Source of the DNA: Stramonita haemastoma
Lineage: Eukaryota; Mollusca; Gastropoda; Neogastropoda; Muricidae
Reading direction: 5' to 3'
DNA length: 64,000 nt
Assembly (NCBI GenBank): GCA_030674155.1
Contig: CM060318.1
Location: forward strand, 74,526,090 to 74,590,089
The notes beneath the pieces are model-generated. The model was not told where the DNA came from, searched no databases, and saw only the letters and a list, made by a program, of their open reading frames with translations. The position numbers were made by a program, and so were the translations under genes. Below are positions 63,392-64,000 of this stretch, piece by piece. The first letter of the stretch is position 1. Each line of letters opens with the position of its first letter.

Positions 63392-64000
63392 CTGAAAACA
63401 GAAACAGCCCGGGATGTAAACATTACTTCACGTATTACAATGCCTTAGTGATCACTATCATTAAATCCTATAACAAATATCTGTAAGGAAAATGCAAGAT
63501 ACATTCACATGGTTCATTTCTCACAATGTAAAAAGAAGCTTCCAAGTATGATCGAATCCAATCCACTCTTATTGTTTAGAACCCCCACCAACAATTGTGG
63601 CTACATCAGGGCGGTCACAAAAGCTTCAACAGTGATGACCAACAGTTTATGGAAGGATCCCTTTTCCCTCACACTTTATCAATCCACTTACCAACAACCT
63701 TACCACCAAACTTTATGCAAGTGGATAAAAACATGTCAACACTATTGAATTCATGTTGGGTATCAGTTTTTGGGGGGTTCTTTTTCAGATATGTTATGAC
63801 TTACCAAATACACATTCAGCTAGAGTTACTAAAATGAAGGGGCTAAGCACAAAGGCTGCTAAGAAGACTTAGGACAATAATAACATCTAGTGATGATGTA
63901 AACTGATTTCTTTTGAACTTACAGCTGCACATATATATATTAACATTTCATCCCTGCATGTTAGATTCACCTGAAAAGTTATCTCAGGAGACTGATGTCT
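63392..64000 (-). other. DIP2 intron at right edge
   Basis: I see no exon with the phase needed (ending phase 1) before D1. AT-rich, no strong repeat. Confidence 0.5.

Noticed and set aside
63962..64000. Possible DIP2 exon ending ACTTTTCAG then gtgaat on the minus strand
   Set aside because: In the phase 1 needed to join D1 it contains a TGA; only an incompatible phase is open.

Overview
The window is a piece of an animal nuclear genome. It has small phase-consistent exons separated by introns of 0.3 to 6 kb, dense (TG)n/(CA)n microsatellites, minisatellites, tRNA-headed SINEs, a LINE fragment and small DNA transposons. The two genes are metazoan families with invertebrate-like divergence. 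The repeat style and exon sequences suggest a lophotrochozoan, most likely a gastropod mollusc. That last step is an inference and not proven here.

Layout. From 936 to 31282 on the + strand lie 17 exons of an ADAM17/TACE-type membrane metalloprotease; the upstream exons (signal peptide, prodomain, start of the catalytic domain) are off the left edge. Between 49832 and 63391 on the - strand lie 15 exons coding the C-terminal 623 residues of a DIP2 (disco-interacting protein 2) protein; its N-terminal part is off the right edge. The genes converge tail to tail. The 18.5 kb between the stop codons holds no gene I can support. It is 3' UTR or intergenic sequence with repeats, including a 671-bp TRIM-like LTR element. 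The strand composition switches from T/G-rich to A/C-rich near 41.6 to 42.2 kb, which probably marks where the two transcription units meet.

Highlights. (1) The ADAM17 zinc-binding motif is split by a 6-nucleotide microexon at 3599-3604. Including it gives HELGHNWGAEHD with the catalytic Glu. Skipping it keeps the frame but removes Glu-Leu, leaving HGHNWGAEH. (2) The 3' splice site of the second visible ADAM17 exon is the last copy of a 74-bp minisatellite, so at least five further acceptor copies lie upstream. (3) ADAM17 exons show apparent 1-base losses (in the disintegrin region and one earlier exon), while all 15 DIP2 exons are clean. This is either local assembly error or a decaying copy. 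(4) The exon coding the ADAM17 transmembrane helix is preceded by a ~100-nt UG tract with almost no polypyrimidine tract. (5) Alternative ADAM17 cytoplasmic tails are encoded. (6) Several mobile elements have identifiable ends: a TTAA-flanked MITE inside a SINE, two SINE copies with perfect 13-bp target-site duplications, a TRIM and a hAT-like element that carries three tandem hairpins.

The two genes are not known to work together. ADAM17 is a cell-surface sheddase and DIP2 is an adenylate-forming-domain protein linked to lipid (diacylglycerol) metabolism and neuronal development. Their adjacency looks incidental.
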